Positions 1 to 11,926 are shown, numbered from the stretch's first letter. The stretch: DNA of 64,000 nucleotides from Cryptomeria japonica (GCF_030272615.1 NC_081406.1:477490900-477554899); one strand, 5' to 3'. Notes: generated from the letters alone by a model not told the origin. Numbers and translations: made by a program.

Positions 1-1001
1 TTGGGTTCAAACTTCCCTTTATTGTCGCGAAACTGTTGATTTTTTGGATTTTCTCTGAGAACTAGGTCACCAACTTAAAATTCTCTTTGTCAAACTTTCT
101 TGTCATATCCTGTGGACATTCTCTTCTGATACACTATGAGATGATCAAACACCACTTGTCGATGCTCATCCAACAATGCGAGTTCTTGCAATCTAGATAT
201 TCTATGATCTTCATCAATAACAAGACCTTGCAATGAAACTCTTAGAGATGGTATTTCTACTTCAATAGGTAATACTGCTTCCAACCCATACACCAAAGAG
301 AAAGGTGTAGCCCCAGTAGGTGTTCTGATACTTGTTCTGTAAGCCCATAGTGCAGGATTGAGTTGCAGATGCCAATCCTTCCTGGATTTGTTCACTGTTC
401 TATGCAAGATAGTTAGTAGGTTTTTGTTAGATGCCTTAGCTTGTCCATTACCTTGAGGCTAATATACTGATGACCAGTGTTGCTTTATTTTGAATTTCTC
501 ACAAAGCTCATCTAGATCTTTATTCTTAAATTTTCCTCCATTATCAGTCACGATGGACGAAGGTATCCCATACCTGCAAATTATATAGTTTAGGATGAAT
601 AAGGCGACTTGTTTACTAGTTGCTTTGGTGAGCGGAACTACCTCTACCCACTTGGTGAAATACTCAGTGGCGGTTATGATGAATTTATGTTCATTGGATG
701 AAGCCAGATATATCTGACCAATGAGATCAAAGGCCCATTGCTGAAAAGGCCAGTGTGTTATAAATGGTATGAGGTCCCTTGCCGGGGCATGTATGAGATT
801 TCCATGAAGCTGACATTTCTCACAAGTCTTAGCAAATTTTATGGCATGTTTTTCCATATCTGGCCAGTAGTAGCCAGCCCGTAATAGTTTCCGAGCTAAA
901 GTAAAACCATTTGAATGAGATCCACAAATACCTTCATGGACTTCCGATAATGCACGTTTAGATTCTTTAGTTTCTAGACATCTAAGCAATGTACCATCCA
1001 A
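1..1001 (-). pseudogene. Integrase of element T, C-terminus cut by window edge
   Basis: The frame has the HHCC zinc-binding part (H-EGICGSHSNG ... CEKCQLHG), then the DDE core: WAFDLIGQI (Asp), IVTDNGGKF (Asp), and PQGNGQAKASNK past a TAG at about 459, where AK has replaced the expected AE of the catalytic Glu position. The C-terminal half (407-90) holds the Tat-typical YGLEAVLPIEVE block. A frameshift near 95 follows, and the last bases still read VGDLVLRENPKNQ in another frame, so the protein runs out of the window. It inserts cDNA into host DNA. Confidence 0.85.
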
Positions 1002-1163
1002 ACCTCATTTAAATAAATCATTAGCTATGATAACATATCACGAAGTGTTTCAAGTTAGGTTTCTTTTCTCGTAACGAGTAAGGTTTTTCAGGGATAATTT
1101 GATTGCATAGATAAAAATATATGTGGTTGTATCGGGATGAGTCATGTCCAATAATAGAACAGA

Positions 1164-1622
1164 CTATGTCTTAGGAGAATCATAAGTGGGGTAATATAAC
1201 TCTTCCACTAGGAAATCAAAGCGAAAATTGGACTCCTGTAACTCAGGTATAGATGCCAAGGTGGCCATAGCATCTGCTGCTCTATTCACTGATCTAGGAA
1301 TTTGTTGGAATGATACAAAAGCAAAGTACTTCTTGAGATCATCCGCCATCCTCTTGAAAGGCATCAATTTCTCATCTTGAGTCTGATATGTATCATTGAT
1401 CTGATTGATAACCAACTGAGAATCTCCATAGATATGTAATTCAGCAACCTTCCATTCAATAGCTATTTTTATTCCATTCACCAAAGCTTCATATTCTGTA
1501 ATATTGTTTGTGCAGAGAAACAAAATCTTGTAAGACTTTGGGATTGAATACTTCTAAGGAGTAATAAATAATATGCCAGCACCTGAACCATTTTGAGTAA
1601 AGGAACCATCGAATAACATCTT
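1164..1622 (-). pseudogene. Second (archaeal-type) RNase H of element T
   Basis: The block starts MLFDGSFTQNGSGAGILF near 1622 (first catalytic Asp in DGS), then NNITEYEALVNGI (Glu) and IYGDSQLVINQI (Asp). This extra RNase H, located between the pol RNase H and integrase, is diagnostic of Tat-lineage gypsy elements. A TAG after ILFITP near 1556 splits the domain; otherwise the catalytic set looks complete. Confidence 0.8.
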
Positions 1623-3482
1623 CTAGGGTTGTTGAGTAAGATGCATTATTAATTCATCTGGGAACTCGATGTGTAGTGGTTGAGTATCCTCAAGTGGAGC
1701 TTCAACAAGTTGATCAGAAATTACTTGTCCTTTTATGGCTTTGCGTTCCACATATTCAATGTCAAACTCTGTAAGGATCATGACCCATTTCGCCAATCTT
1801 CCGGTGAGTGTTGCTTTATTAAGAAGATACTTGAGTGGATCGATTTTGGCCACCAACTTAACTGAATGTGCTAGCATATAGTGCCTCAGTTTCTGTGATG
1901 CAAAGACTAATGCCAAGCATGCTTTTTCTATTATATTGTAGTTCATTTCATAAGACACCAACATCTCGCTGATGTAATAAATAGCTCTTTCCTTTTTGTT
2001 ATCATCTTGTTGCGCCAGAAGTGCCCTGAGTGATGAATCAGTTGCTGATATATATAATATTAGTGGTTTACCCTAAATATGTGGCATCAATATCGGTGGA
2101 TTAGACAGGTACTGTTTTATCTGCTAAAGATGTTGTTCACACTGCTGATCCCTGTTGTATATTATTCCTTTTCTCAATACTTTTGTAAAATGTTGAGCTT
2201 TGTTTGCTAGTTGAGAAATGAATCTTCTAATGGATTGTAGACTTCTCATTTGACTAATGTTCTTTGGAGGTGGCATTTCCATTATAGCTTGGACCTTCTC
2301 AAGATCAACCTCGATTCCCTTCTTTGAAATGATGTAGCCAAGTAGTTTACCAGATGTCACTCTAAATGCACACTTCTTTGGATTTAATCGGAGCTTGAAT
2401 TTTTCCATTCTGTCAAGTATAGGACCTAACTCTTGAATATGCATTGATCTTTTCATAGTCTTCACTAAGGTGTCATCAACATAATCTTCCATATTCTTAT
2501 GCATCATGTCATGAAAGATAGTTGTAACTGCTCTTTGATAGGTCGCCCCTGCGTTCTTTAACCCAAATGGCATAACGTTCCAGCAAAAGGTTCCCCATGC
2601 ACAGGTGAAAGTTGTCTTTTCTTGATCTCCAGGAGTGATTTTAATCTGATTGTAGCTAGAAAATCCATCCATTAGTGAGTACATCTCATACCCAGTTGTC
2701 ATGTCGACTATCATATCAATATTTGGCAATGGAAAGTCATCTTTTGGACACACTTTTTTGAGATCTCTAAAATCTGTACAAACTCTGATAGATTTATCTA
2801 CCTTTGACACATGCACTATATTGGAAATCCATTTAGCATAATCTATTACTCTAATAAATCTATCTTTGAGCAGTTTCTCTAGTTCAGCTTTGACCAATAA
2901 TGCTACATGTGGGTGCATCTTACGGAGTTTTTTCTTAACTGGTTTTACTCTTGGCGTGATTGAGAGATGGTGCATAATGAGATCAGGATCCAAGCCTGGC
3001 ATATCAGAGTACGTCCATGCAAAGTTTATTTTCTTTTCTAAGAATAGCTGAGTGAACTCCTTCAATTCTTCTGCTAATAATGATTGAGCTACATGAATGA
3101 TTTGTGGTGTCTCTTGATTCCTGATATTCACTGGCTGAGTTGGCTCAATCAATATGGAAGACCACTCCTGGAAATCACTGGCCAGTATACCAAGTACCTC
3201 ACCTTCAGGCACCTCAAAGAGGTTTTTACCTTTAGGTATGTCCTTTATTTTCTCTTTTTTAGATTCTGACACCGCCACAATATGGTTTTCGCCATCATAT
3301 CTTTTATTTTTATTTTTCTTGTTTTTGCAACTAAGATACTTGATATCCGGTTCAGTCATATTTTCACTCTGTTCACTGGTGGAAGAGTTTATAGGTTCGA
3401 CTGCATTGAGATAATAGGATAATGTATAGTCATTGGCAAAAGTAGGTATATCCATGGGTTGGTTTCTGTAAAGTACAGTCAA
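1623..3482 (-). pseudogene. pol: Reverse transcriptase and RNase H of element T
   Basis: RT copies element RNA into DNA in the particle. The fingers/palm block includes RVCTDFRDLKKVCPKDDFPLP, then MDGFSSYNQI (first catalytic Asp), MPFGLKNAGATYQRA and the catalytic MEDYVDD. Connection residues LGYIISKKGIEV follow. The frame stops at 2124 and resumes (1964-1623) with the pol-type RNase H remnant AIYYISEMLVSYEMNYNIIEKA and the downstream LNKATLTGRLAKWVMILTEFDIEY. RT residues are intact; stops lie near 2124 and 2072. Confidence 0.88.
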
Positions 3483-3498
3483 TCAATTCGGGATGTAC

Positions 3499-3948
3499 TT
3501 AGGACAAATTTTGGATAGTTTTAAGAGTGTTCACGGTATTGTTATCCCAGCTGCGGATCGAAAAGTCGAGTTCTAGAATGATAGCTTGCGTAAGTGTCTT
3601 GAGACCAGGAAGAGTCAGATCATGATTATTAAAGTTCACGTTAATATTTAATTGATCTAATCCAATAGACATACTTGTAACATCGTTTACTATGCCAGAC
3701 TGGATGTCATATCGTGGTTTAACAACAATAAGACTAGTAGGCAACTTTTCATTGTTTGTATCAGATGATTCATAATTTGAGGCTGAGTGGATAGCATCAT
3801 GAATAGGACTATCATCAGAGTCATCAGATAAAGTTTCCAAGGCTCTTTTAGGTGATTTAGTAAGCATATGTATGCTATCAATACCGACATCTTTAATGCT
3901 ACAAGTTCCTTCATGTTGTGGTTCATTTATCATTTGTATCTGACACAC
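3499..3948 (-). pseudogene. Acidic polyprotein linker upstream of RT, element T
   Basis: This 149-codon frame is rich in Asp, Ser and Asn (for example SDDSDDSPIHDAIHSASNYE) and lies directly before the RT frame, separated by one stop. No catalytic motif is visible. Position suggests it is the linker of the Pol polyprotein between the G-patch and RT. It is reported as part of the broken polyprotein, not as a separate gene. Confidence 0.45.
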
Positions 3949-4050
3949 CTATTGACATGATCTCATTGTTTCTATGATTTGTTGTCATCTACTCCATTCA
4001 GCTTCTTTTGGACTGATGACTGGTTCTTGTTCTGTAGCTTCCAACTCTTC

Positions 4051-4722
4051 CTATGTAGTGCTATAACTGATTTGTTCTATTTTAGGATAAGGGCACATAG
4101 ATGAGAAGCTTTCTGGTATTCTTCCTTCTTTCAATCCTTGTTCATAATTTGCTTGCCTCTTTTGTCTAATTTTTGATATTTCCTTCTCTAGTTTTATGTG
4201 CATCAGCTCTTGAGTGTCATCTATGACACCACTAGATTTTTCTAGAGTTTCTATAGTGGATGTATCTAAAAGATAGTTAGGACCCCATTCATACTCGTTT
4301 GAATCAATCTCTGAATCATCTACTTGTTGCCTGCTAGTATATGTGACTGGAACTTTTAATGGTGCAAACAATTCTCTGATTCTTACCATTTCATCTCTTA
4401 TTTCCTCACGAACCTCAACTTCTTGTATTATCATAGTTGATACCATCGAAGCCTGATCACTGACTATTTCTTCTTTCTTGACTGTTGATTCCTCTTTCTC
4501 TTTTCTACACTCTACTTTTGTTTGTTGAGTGCTTGCTTCGTGTAATGTTAAAGGCGATATCTTTTTCAGGAACTTAGACTTAGAAACATGTTTTTGGTCT
4601 GATGTCTTTTTTGGATTATATCCCAGTCCAGCCTTATCTTTTGTGGATTTGGTTTGTAGCTGAATTTGTTCAGTAATACCTTCTTTTTGTTTGCCCAAAG
4701 GACCAATACCTAAGTACCCCAT
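4051..4722 (-). pseudogene. G-patch-like linker between protease and RT of element T
   Basis: The frame opens with MGYLGIGPLGKQKEGITEQI and then KAGLGYNPKK, the glycine-rich G-patch-like pattern found between protease and RT in Tat-lineage polyproteins. The rest is charged, with several EEI/KEE runs and no other domain I recognise. It ends at a stop at 4051. G-patches generally bind RNA or RNA helicases; the role in the element is not established from this sequence. Confidence 0.6.
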
Positions 4723-4913
4723 GCGCTAAATCATTTTGTAACCATGACCATATTGGTTTGAGGAAATCTCACAATGTCATACCTCCTCATTTTGACTATC
4801 CTCCTTAAAAAGCCAGTTAAGAACAACATCCTCTTCTATTTCATCTGCCAAGGAGGTAGAAGACTATACAAACAGACCATCATATATAGTATTCGGAGCT
4901 GAAGTTTGTGTTC

Positions 4914-5687
4914 TCATAGCCTCTGATGGTTTGCCCAACTATTTTGGTGATGGAGGAGATAAACTAATGATAGTACTGGTTCTATCTTGTAGCCATCCAT
5001 GCCGATATATGTAATCTTGAATCTCTTTTCTAAGTCTTTCATCAATGTTTTTGGATCTTCATTTGGAGAGGCTGCCCTATTATGAGGCACAAAAGTATCT
5101 GCACCTTTTGTCAATGCATTACAGATGACATTTGTATCAGCAGGAATACTGACTTCAGCTCCGTTATAAGGAAACTTTAAGCATTGGTGATATGTTGATG
5201 GTACTACCTTCATTTCATGAATCCACAGCCTGCCCAATAATATATTGTATGACAATGGAATATCGAGAACCTGGAAAAGGACATCTCTCTCTACCGGTCC
5301 CACTCTAATTGGTAATGATACCAGACCTTTGGAGGTCCTCTCTTCCTCATCATAGGCTTTAATTGTTATTTTCTTACTTGGATCAATGACATTTTCAGAG
5401 AATCCTAGTTGTGTAAGCAGATGATAAGTACAAATATTCAACCCCGCACCTCCATCTATCAAAACATGTTTGACTCTATGTTTGTGGATCATGGTTTCAA
5501 TATGCAATGGTTGGTTATGTGGATGATTTAATGAATTGTCATCTTCTTCAGAGAAGGTCAAATAGTGAGGTGAAGTCAGATGACCCACCATAGACTGAAA
5601 CTGATCAATGTCTAAATCTTTTGGAATGTTGGTAGTGAGCAATGCTTTGCTTAGGATTTCCTTGTGAGTAGATGAGAGTTGTAGCAA
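4914..5687 (-). pseudogene. Aspartic protease region of element T
   Basis: The segment around VLIDGGAGLNIC, about a third of the way into the frame, is the retroviral-type aspartic protease active site; the catalytic Asp (D in IDGGAG) is retained. SYNILLGRLWIHEMKVVPS downstream matches the usual second block (ILLGRxWxH). The frame follows gag on the minus strand and precedes the G-patch spacer, as expected for Tat elements, where protease is part of the Gag-Pol polyprotein. The listed ATG is just the first one in the open frame; the true protein would start upstream as part of the polyprotein. Confidence 0.75.
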
Positions 5688-5882
5688 TTCAAAAATTGAA
5701 ATTTGAGCATTTGTCCTTTTTAACTATTCAACCACGCTGTATCTGGAGGATGATGATGAAGTTAACTTTTTAAATTTGTCCAAGGTTGATTCCTTTTGTT
5801 TGTTTGGCAAGGTTGTTGGGTTTGATGTTTCTTGAGCCGGGTTGGAAGAACTAGTGCCTTGGAGAGTGACTTTCTTTTGAGA

Positions 5883-7667
5883 TCAGGTCAGAGCTCTTGC
5901 ATATCGTGATTCATTTGGTTTATCTTGAACTATAATCACATTGCAATATTCTGAGTGTGAAGGCTCAATCATGTTGATAACGTTGTCCTGGCTGGCACAA
6001 GTATAATTTACCTTGGCACCTCCTTTGGTCTTTGAGGAATCACCTTGTTCGTAAGTAGGCAAAGGGTCTTTAAATGCTTTATGATCAACATTGGTTGGAT
6101 GATTCCCAACAACAACTTTACCAGTATCTATGAGATCTTGAATCTCATGTTTTAGCTTCATGCAATTGTTTATGTTATGACCCTTATTCCAATGGAAGTC
6201 ACAATATTCATTTTCTCTCCACCATCTTGGTTTGACATCTGGATCATATGGTCTGGAGTTATCTGGCAGTGTTATCAAGTTGTTTGCCAATAGAGTTTTG
6301 AAAGTGGATTCATATGATTCTTCAAGAGGAGTAAAATCACGCTTAGGTTTGGAAAGCCAAGGCTTTTCTTTGAACCATTCCTTTGTTTTCTTTGGCGGAT
6401 TCTCTGCTGCAATCTCAGCAGCTTTAAGTGCTTGTGTACCACTAGCCAAGTTGAATATTATGGATTTTGAGTTGGTTTTGACAGTGTCTACTACTCCATC
6501 ATTAACAACATTCTTGTTGTTGTCTTTGGCGAATTTCTAATACTTGTTCTTCTCTTTAGAGCTAGATCCAATTTGTGTTTCTTTCTAAGGAGTGATATCT
6601 CCTTTCTTTATGAACACATCTTCCATTCAAATGGCATTATCTACCATTTTGTTAAATGATGGGTGTACTTGCATTTGTATACTATATTTCAGTTCGGGGA
6701 CTAAGTTATTGACAAATATATCCATTTTCTCAGAATTTGGAATAGGTCGTGGGTACCTAGAGAAGATCTTTCTCCAGCATTGGAGAAAAGTAAGAAGAGG
6801 TTCCCCTATTTTCTATTGAGTATTACAAAGATTGATCATATTCATAGGATGCCGAATGTTGTATGAGTATTGTTGTAAAAATAGTTGGATTAGTTCTTCA
6901 AATGTTTTTATTCCTTTGGGTAGACTTGAGAACCATTCCATTGCTTGACCCCCTAAACTCCTTGGGAAGAGACGCATGAGGTACATTTGTTCATGCATGA
7001 ACTCCATACAAGCAGCACTAAATTCCCTAACATGATCTTGAGGATCTGAGGTACCATCATATTTATGAAATTTTGGGATTTCCACTAGTGGAGGAAATGG
7101 AGGCATGTGTAGATTCTTGTCAAATGGAAAGGGACATATTGTTTCCAGAGAATATTGTTTTGGGGACTTGTCCTTATTTTTCAGTTCTGTGACCTCCATC
7201 TGCAAAGCTAGTAATTGTTTGTGTACCATGAGTATAGGTGAGTCTTCCTTTTTAGTAACAAGTGTCTGAACATCATATCCAGTAGGAAGTTTGGCACCTT
7301 GTTTTGCTAGTTCTAAGAAATAGTCTTCCTTTTCTCGGGTCATGATAACTTTGATCATTTTTCTAAAGTCTTTGTCCTTTTGACAGTCAAGGATTTCTTT
7401 TTCTGGAGGTTCATTGTCTTTGTTAGTCTCACTTGATGATGTGGAGTCATTATGATTTTTGGGAATAGTATGGTCATTTTTGTTTCCATCATTGTATTCT
7501 GTCTCATGTATAGTGGGAGATTTCGGTTCATCAAAAATTGGTCTGCCTGATGATGATGGCATGTCAGTGAGTGGATCCTTCACATAGAATGGATTATCTT
7601 GATAGGTGAAGGTTTGTCCTTTGCCTTTGGCTTCTTTCTTATGAGAACTCCTGGTTTGAATAGGCAT
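5883..7667 (-). pseudogene. gag: Gag of element T, interrupted
   Basis: The start is the ATG at 7667 (MPIQTRSSHKKE). A basic/acidic N-terminal part leads to a Ty3-type Gag core with CPFPFDKNLHMPPFPP, then KYDGTSDPQDHV and QAMEWFSSLP. The frame stops at 6813 in a TAG after CNTQ, where the Gag core would continue with KIGEPL; further stops follow to about 6450. The second part (6449-5883) carries the Tat-type cysteine-histidine motif YCDFHWNKGHNINNC followed by LKHEIQDLIDTGKV. Gag forms the cytoplasmic virus-like particle and binds element RNA. It is broken by at least one CAG-to-TAG change and frame breaks around 6540-6600, so no intact product is expected. Confidence 0.8.
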
Positions 7668-9930
7668 TTTTATGGATTTGTGTGACCTAAAGTTGTTTGT
7701 GATGCAGAGGTCAAGATCAATTTCAGAGCTAGTTATTCTATTTGGAGTATTTGTTTGGGAAAAACAACTCAGATTCAGTCTGGTTTCAGGAATGATCTAT
7801 CCTGTATAAGATGTTTAGCTAAGTTGATTCTAAGCGTAGTGTAAGATTTAGTCTGGTTTCAAGAACGATCTATCCTGTATAAGACGTTATCTAAGTGACT
7901 AAAATTTGATAGGTAGTTGATTGAACTAGTTGAAAGGTGATTGACCAAATTGTGCAATGCAAATGGTAGAGGTACACTGTCTTGATCTATTTATGCTTAG
8001 GAAAATGATAACCAGTATTATGTTTGTTGTAAGCTACTTTTTTAGGCAAGTTTGACTGTTCTATTCTAACAAAACCAAAGACTCGTACGACAGTATTTTT
8101 TGGACTGGACGACAATTTAGCAGCTATAGGACAACAATAGTTCTATTTCGTACAAGTTGTTGCCTCGTACCATACGACAAATGGGCATGTGTAGGATGAC
8201 AAAAGACTGAAGGAAATTCTATCTTGTATGAGACAGGATATAGTGCAGGATGATAGATGACTCAGACTCGTACGACAGATAATATGGTATAGGATGACAA
8301 ACCAATAGACTCATATGACACAGGACCTAGTGCAGCACGACAGATTATCAGACTCGTACGACTGTTCATAGGATAGAGCCTAGAAATTTTGAGTTTTTCC
8401 GATTGCTGAGTATGATAACTGAGTATGACTAATTCTGGGATGACTGATTTTTGACCAGGATAAACTAGTTTCTGACACGGACAAATTTCCAACTTAACAT
8501 GGACTAGTTTTTGACACGCATAGAGTTTCGACTTAGGATGGACTAGTTTCTGACATGGACAGAGTTTCGACTTAGGATGGACTAGTTTTTGACATAGACA
8601 TAGTTTCGACTCGGGATGGACTAGTTTCTGACACGGACAAAGTTTTGACTCACTGAATTGTTTCTGGTCTTCACCAATTTTTGGTATTTCAGTTTTTGTT
8701 TCAGGGATGAAAACACAGAAAACAAGTAGTTTGTATAGTGACTCCAATCACAGCATACAAACCCTAAGGAATTTGGTGAGGAAAGAAAACCATTGCTTGT
8801 AGACTCAGGTACATACCCAATAGCTAATCAGAATACGGCTGCTGAGTCTCATGCAATGGATTCTCAATGCCATATTATCCGACTCCAAACGCTAATGGGG
8901 GCACGAAATGACAAGTATCTTGGGAGAGTTACTATCTCTCTTGCACAAAGATTATCCCCATTTCAAAGGTGAACCGGGTAGCTTCTAATTTTAAATTGGA
9001 TTTAGTCAGGGATCTGTTCGGCACGTCAAGGTATAAACTCAATTAAGAGGTCTCCCAGCCTTTAAAACCAAGGTTTAATATACCTGAAGGTACGGAGGAG
9101 AGATATTCCCGAGCACTGTCGTTGACTTGATTTTCATGAAATCACGTTTATTTTATAGTGGGTTGGAGTACTTGGCGTCTAGCCATTCCCACTTAGGTTG
9201 TTCCCCTCACACCGGCCCTAATGGCTTTAAGAGTTTTTCAACCCCTCGAGAGGGAAGGCCTTCTAAAGATGTTGCAATCAATCTTAAGAAAATACTTCAA
9301 GGGTCTAGATTTCTAATTGCCTAGAAGAAGATAAGAGCATACTCTCCTACCTCTCAGATTTTTCTAAAACACAAAAGACAGATTTTGTTTGTTAACCAGA
9401 TAGCAAGTTAGGTGCCTAAAAATGAATTTAAAGAATACATGATGTTTGGTCAATTCTCTTCAGGCAACCTGCAAAGACAATGGATCAGTAGTCATATTGT
9501 CTTTGTGCGACAAGCATATTCTTCGACAAGTGTTCTGCAAAACCTAGTTAGGCTATGAAATTTTTTGAGATAGATAGATAAACAGTCAAGGTCAGTTGTC
9601 AGAATAATCAATCAAAAATGAGAAAATTATGAAATTTGCCTCTTTTACAAGAAAATATAGAATCGTACGACAAACACTTGACTCGTACGAGACAGGATTT
9701 AGTATCGTACGAAAGAAGATTGCTGATGATGTCTGTTTGTACGATAGAGGATCTTCTCATACGATAGGATATTGCAATTCATGTGACACCTGCAGTTTAT
9801 TGTTTCAGTATGTAAAAATTGTCATACGAGATGTACAGATGAAAAACCGAAAAATCTGAAATCTAGAAAATAACAAAAAAAAAGAAAACAACAAAGTGGT
9901 CGGTCTTGGAGGCCAAAAAAGTGTAGTCTT
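7668..9930 (-). other. Long untranslated leader of element T
   Basis: About 2.3 kb lies between PBS and gag ATG with no convincing gene. It holds a duplicated ~40-bp block (7774-7815 and 7845-7889, sharing TCTGGTTTCA and GATCTATCCTGTATAAGA), a five-copy 39-bp tandem repeat (8459-8655), and two clusters of a CGTACGA-type motif (8084-8362 and 9664-9830). A frame at 8262-8747 on the minus strand stays open only because the 39-bp repeat is 13 codons long. Long leaders are common in Tat/Ogre elements; a role in RNA packaging or dimerisation is only a guess. Confidence 0.6.
8459..8655 (-). repeat. Five-copy 39-bp tandem repeat in T leader
   Basis: Five head-to-tail units begin GGACTAGTTT on the plus strand and continue CTGACACGGACA then GAGTTTCGACTTAGGAT, with a few substitutions per unit. 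Because 39 is divisible by three, the minus strand reads a 13-residue peptide period (SKLCPCQKLVHPK). The unit edges look uninterrupted. Confidence 0.8.
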
Positions 9931-9951
9931 CGAGCCCCACGGTGGGCGCCA
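9931..9951 (-). other. Primer-binding site of element T
   Basis: On the minus strand the sequence starts TGGCGCCCACCGTGGGGC, four bases after the LTR end. TGGCGCC pairs with a tRNA 3' end of GGCGCCA, and this TGGCGCC-type PBS is typical of the Tat/Athila group. Which tRNA is used cannot be fixed by eye. Confidence 0.7.
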
Positions 9952-9955
9952 GAGA

Positions 9956-11107
9956 TGTGTGTGTGAAAAAGTGAACTTGTAAATACAAGCACAACACTTC
10001 AATTAAGTCATTATATGCATGGTTAGTAATCAATAATCAATAAGTAATAAACCATAGCAAAGCGACTAATTGCCTTCTAAAAGATGCGAGTATAAGATTT
10101 CTCTTAGATTTTTATAAGCAATACCAGTGACTAGAATACACCAAGATGAAGGATTTAATCTATATGATATTAACTATACGGATGCAAGATGGAGATATAA
10201 TTCAAGCAATAATCAATTCAAGCAACAATGGATGCAAGAAATAATGGATGTAAAATGGATGCAAATAATCTAAAAAGCACAATAATCTTTAATGACTCTA
10301 GAGCGAAATTAGCATGATAATAATCTCCAAGCGTGTTCTAAAAAATCTCTAGGGTAAATTGGAATGAGAGCTGAAGACTGAATTTATAGAGAATCACAAG
10401 AGAGATGATGAAAAAGCTCAATTTTGGATTAATTGAAATAATTGAGAAATCATGTTCAGTTAACCTTGAGATAGATTCCAATTATAGTTTAATTGAAATG
10501 CATTCAAATTAGAAGTCCAAGTTGCATTGGAAACTAATAATAAATTAATTCCATGCATATATGATAAAAATAGATAATTCTTTAATTTATTCAAGAAAAA
10601 GGTCTTTTCAATGCAACTGAACTTCTTTTTCTGAAAAATCTTTGAGTTCCAATTTTAGAGAATAATTCAATAATTCAATTAAATTACTTTTTTGATTTCA
10701 AGTTCTAAATTTAGAAAAAGAAATATTATCTCAAGTTTGATTCCTCTCTCAATTCAATTCTTTTTGTTTTATTTTCAATTCAACTCCTTGTAATAAATTA
10801 ATTCATCTTTTGTAATAAATTAATCCTTTTTGCATGATTGAATGGCAAATTTATTAATTAATTAAATATGCAAGGATATTTAATAAATTAAAATGAGATA
10901 ATTGATCAAAATGATATTATTGGAAATGATTTGATTAATTAAATAAATATTTAATTAAGATTGAGTAGTTGATTTGCCATGTGATATTTGATGATTTGAG
11001 AATTAATAATGTGCTCAAGATTGATTTAATTGCCTTTGGTTAGGACCTTGGTGATGTTGTCAAGATTAGGGGCCCATGGTTTAGATGACCATTTTTAGGG
11101 TATTACA
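9956..11107 (-). repeat. 5' LTR of element T
   Basis: The left edge is fixed by the PBS ending at 9951, after which the LTR begins TGTGTGTGTG on the plus strand. The right edge is TATTACA, so on the coding strand the LTR reads TGTAATACCC...CACA with TG...CA termini. Length is about 1,152 bp. It is very AT-rich, with many AATTAATTAAAT stretches at 10750-11000. The partner LTR is not in the window, so LTR divergence and the TSD cannot be checked; the bases just outside are GTCGG. Confidence 0.75.
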
Positions 11108-11464
11108 GTCGGTCAAGCAACATAAAATGGTCATGAATCCTGCTAGGCACACATCTCACAAGTTCATCATCAAAATCATTAATGAAATTTAGGGCATGGT
11201 GAAACCCTTTCTCGGTAACCCTTTTGAACTGGTCCTTCAAAATACCATTCTTATCACACAATGCTTTATACTGATAAAAAATAGTAGCAACACCAAGATC
11301 CTCTAGTTTGAAATGATAGAAAGATCTAACATCTTCCACATGTAAGTACCCTAAGGAACTCTAGATAGAGCTTTGGCGAGATTAATTTCCTTAGACTTAA
11401 ACGGGTGCCTCTTAAATTCAGGATGAGGTTTATCAGTAACATCAACTAGATGTGGGGTGTCCAT
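11108..11464 (-). pseudogene. ORF2 of element A, N-terminal piece
   Basis: The start at 11464 (MDTPHLVDVTD) is the same as in B. Signature: HPFK followed by an acidic stretch, then LSRVP, then VRSFYHFKLEDLGVATIFYQ in a shifted frame (11339-11103). This part is the least decayed copy of that region and shows the family sequence LCDKNGILKDQF...FINDFDDELV. It ends where T was inserted. Function unknown; see element C for the full-length description. Confidence 0.7.
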
Positions 11465-11504
11465 CTTCAATGATTCAGAAATATAAGAAGATAACAAGAT
11501 TTAT

Positions 11505-11519
11505 AGATAAATACCTTTT
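11505..11519 (-). promoter_or_regulatory. Conserved pre-ORF2 motif, element A
   Basis: Minus strand AAAAGGTATTTATCT, ending 41 nt before the ORF2 ATG. The same 15 nt occur at nearly the same distance in B and C although surrounding DNA differs. It contains AG|GTATTT, a plausible splice donor; function is inferred. Confidence 0.5.
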
Positions 11520-11926
11520 ACTACTTCTGCACTAGGGTTCCAAACACCATCAAATCTATCTCACCAATTCTCGATCATAAATCACACCAGATCACTTCAA
11601 ATCTCTATCAATGCTGCAAACACAAACTTTTCTATGCTCTATTCACTCTCCAAGTGCCCACAATAATGCAATGTGACAAATAACATTCAAAAAGTTCCTT
11701 TTATTTTCCCATCATCTACTACATTAAATGTCATTATCGATAAAATCCTAAAATATCTTATAACACACTACTGGTTCTCATAACACATCAAACCTACCAG
11801 TTTGATCACAAAATCACTTCACAATATCATAATACATCAAAGTATGCAGATTTAACATACCTTGTGGTCCTTTAGGAGGTTCTGAAATAGATCTAACATT
11901 AAGCTCCCCCTAAGCTTTTTAACAAC

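Larger units (their letters stand above)
1..11107 (-). mobile_element. Element T: Ty3/gypsy retrotransposon, Tat lineage, 3' end outside window
   Basis: Read on the minus strand the order is LTR (9956-11107), PBS, a 2.3-kb leader, gag, protease, a G-patch-containing spacer, reverse transcriptase, RNase H, a second RNase H, integrase. The additional archaeal-type RNase H between RT-RNase H and integrase, and the integrase C-terminal block LVYGLEAVLPIEVEIPSLRV, are hallmarks of the Tat (Ogre/Retand-like) lineage. Integrase still reads at position 1, so the 3' end, PPT and 3' LTR lie left of the window. T sits inside ORF2 of element A: the sequence right of 11107 continues A's reading frame. Catalytic residues are well kept, but frameshifts and several stops break the coding region. 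Confidence 0.9.

Noticed and set aside
8262-8747. Cys-rich peptide gene
   Set aside because: The frame is created by the 39-bp tandem repeat in T's leader; no start context, homology or conservation can be shown.
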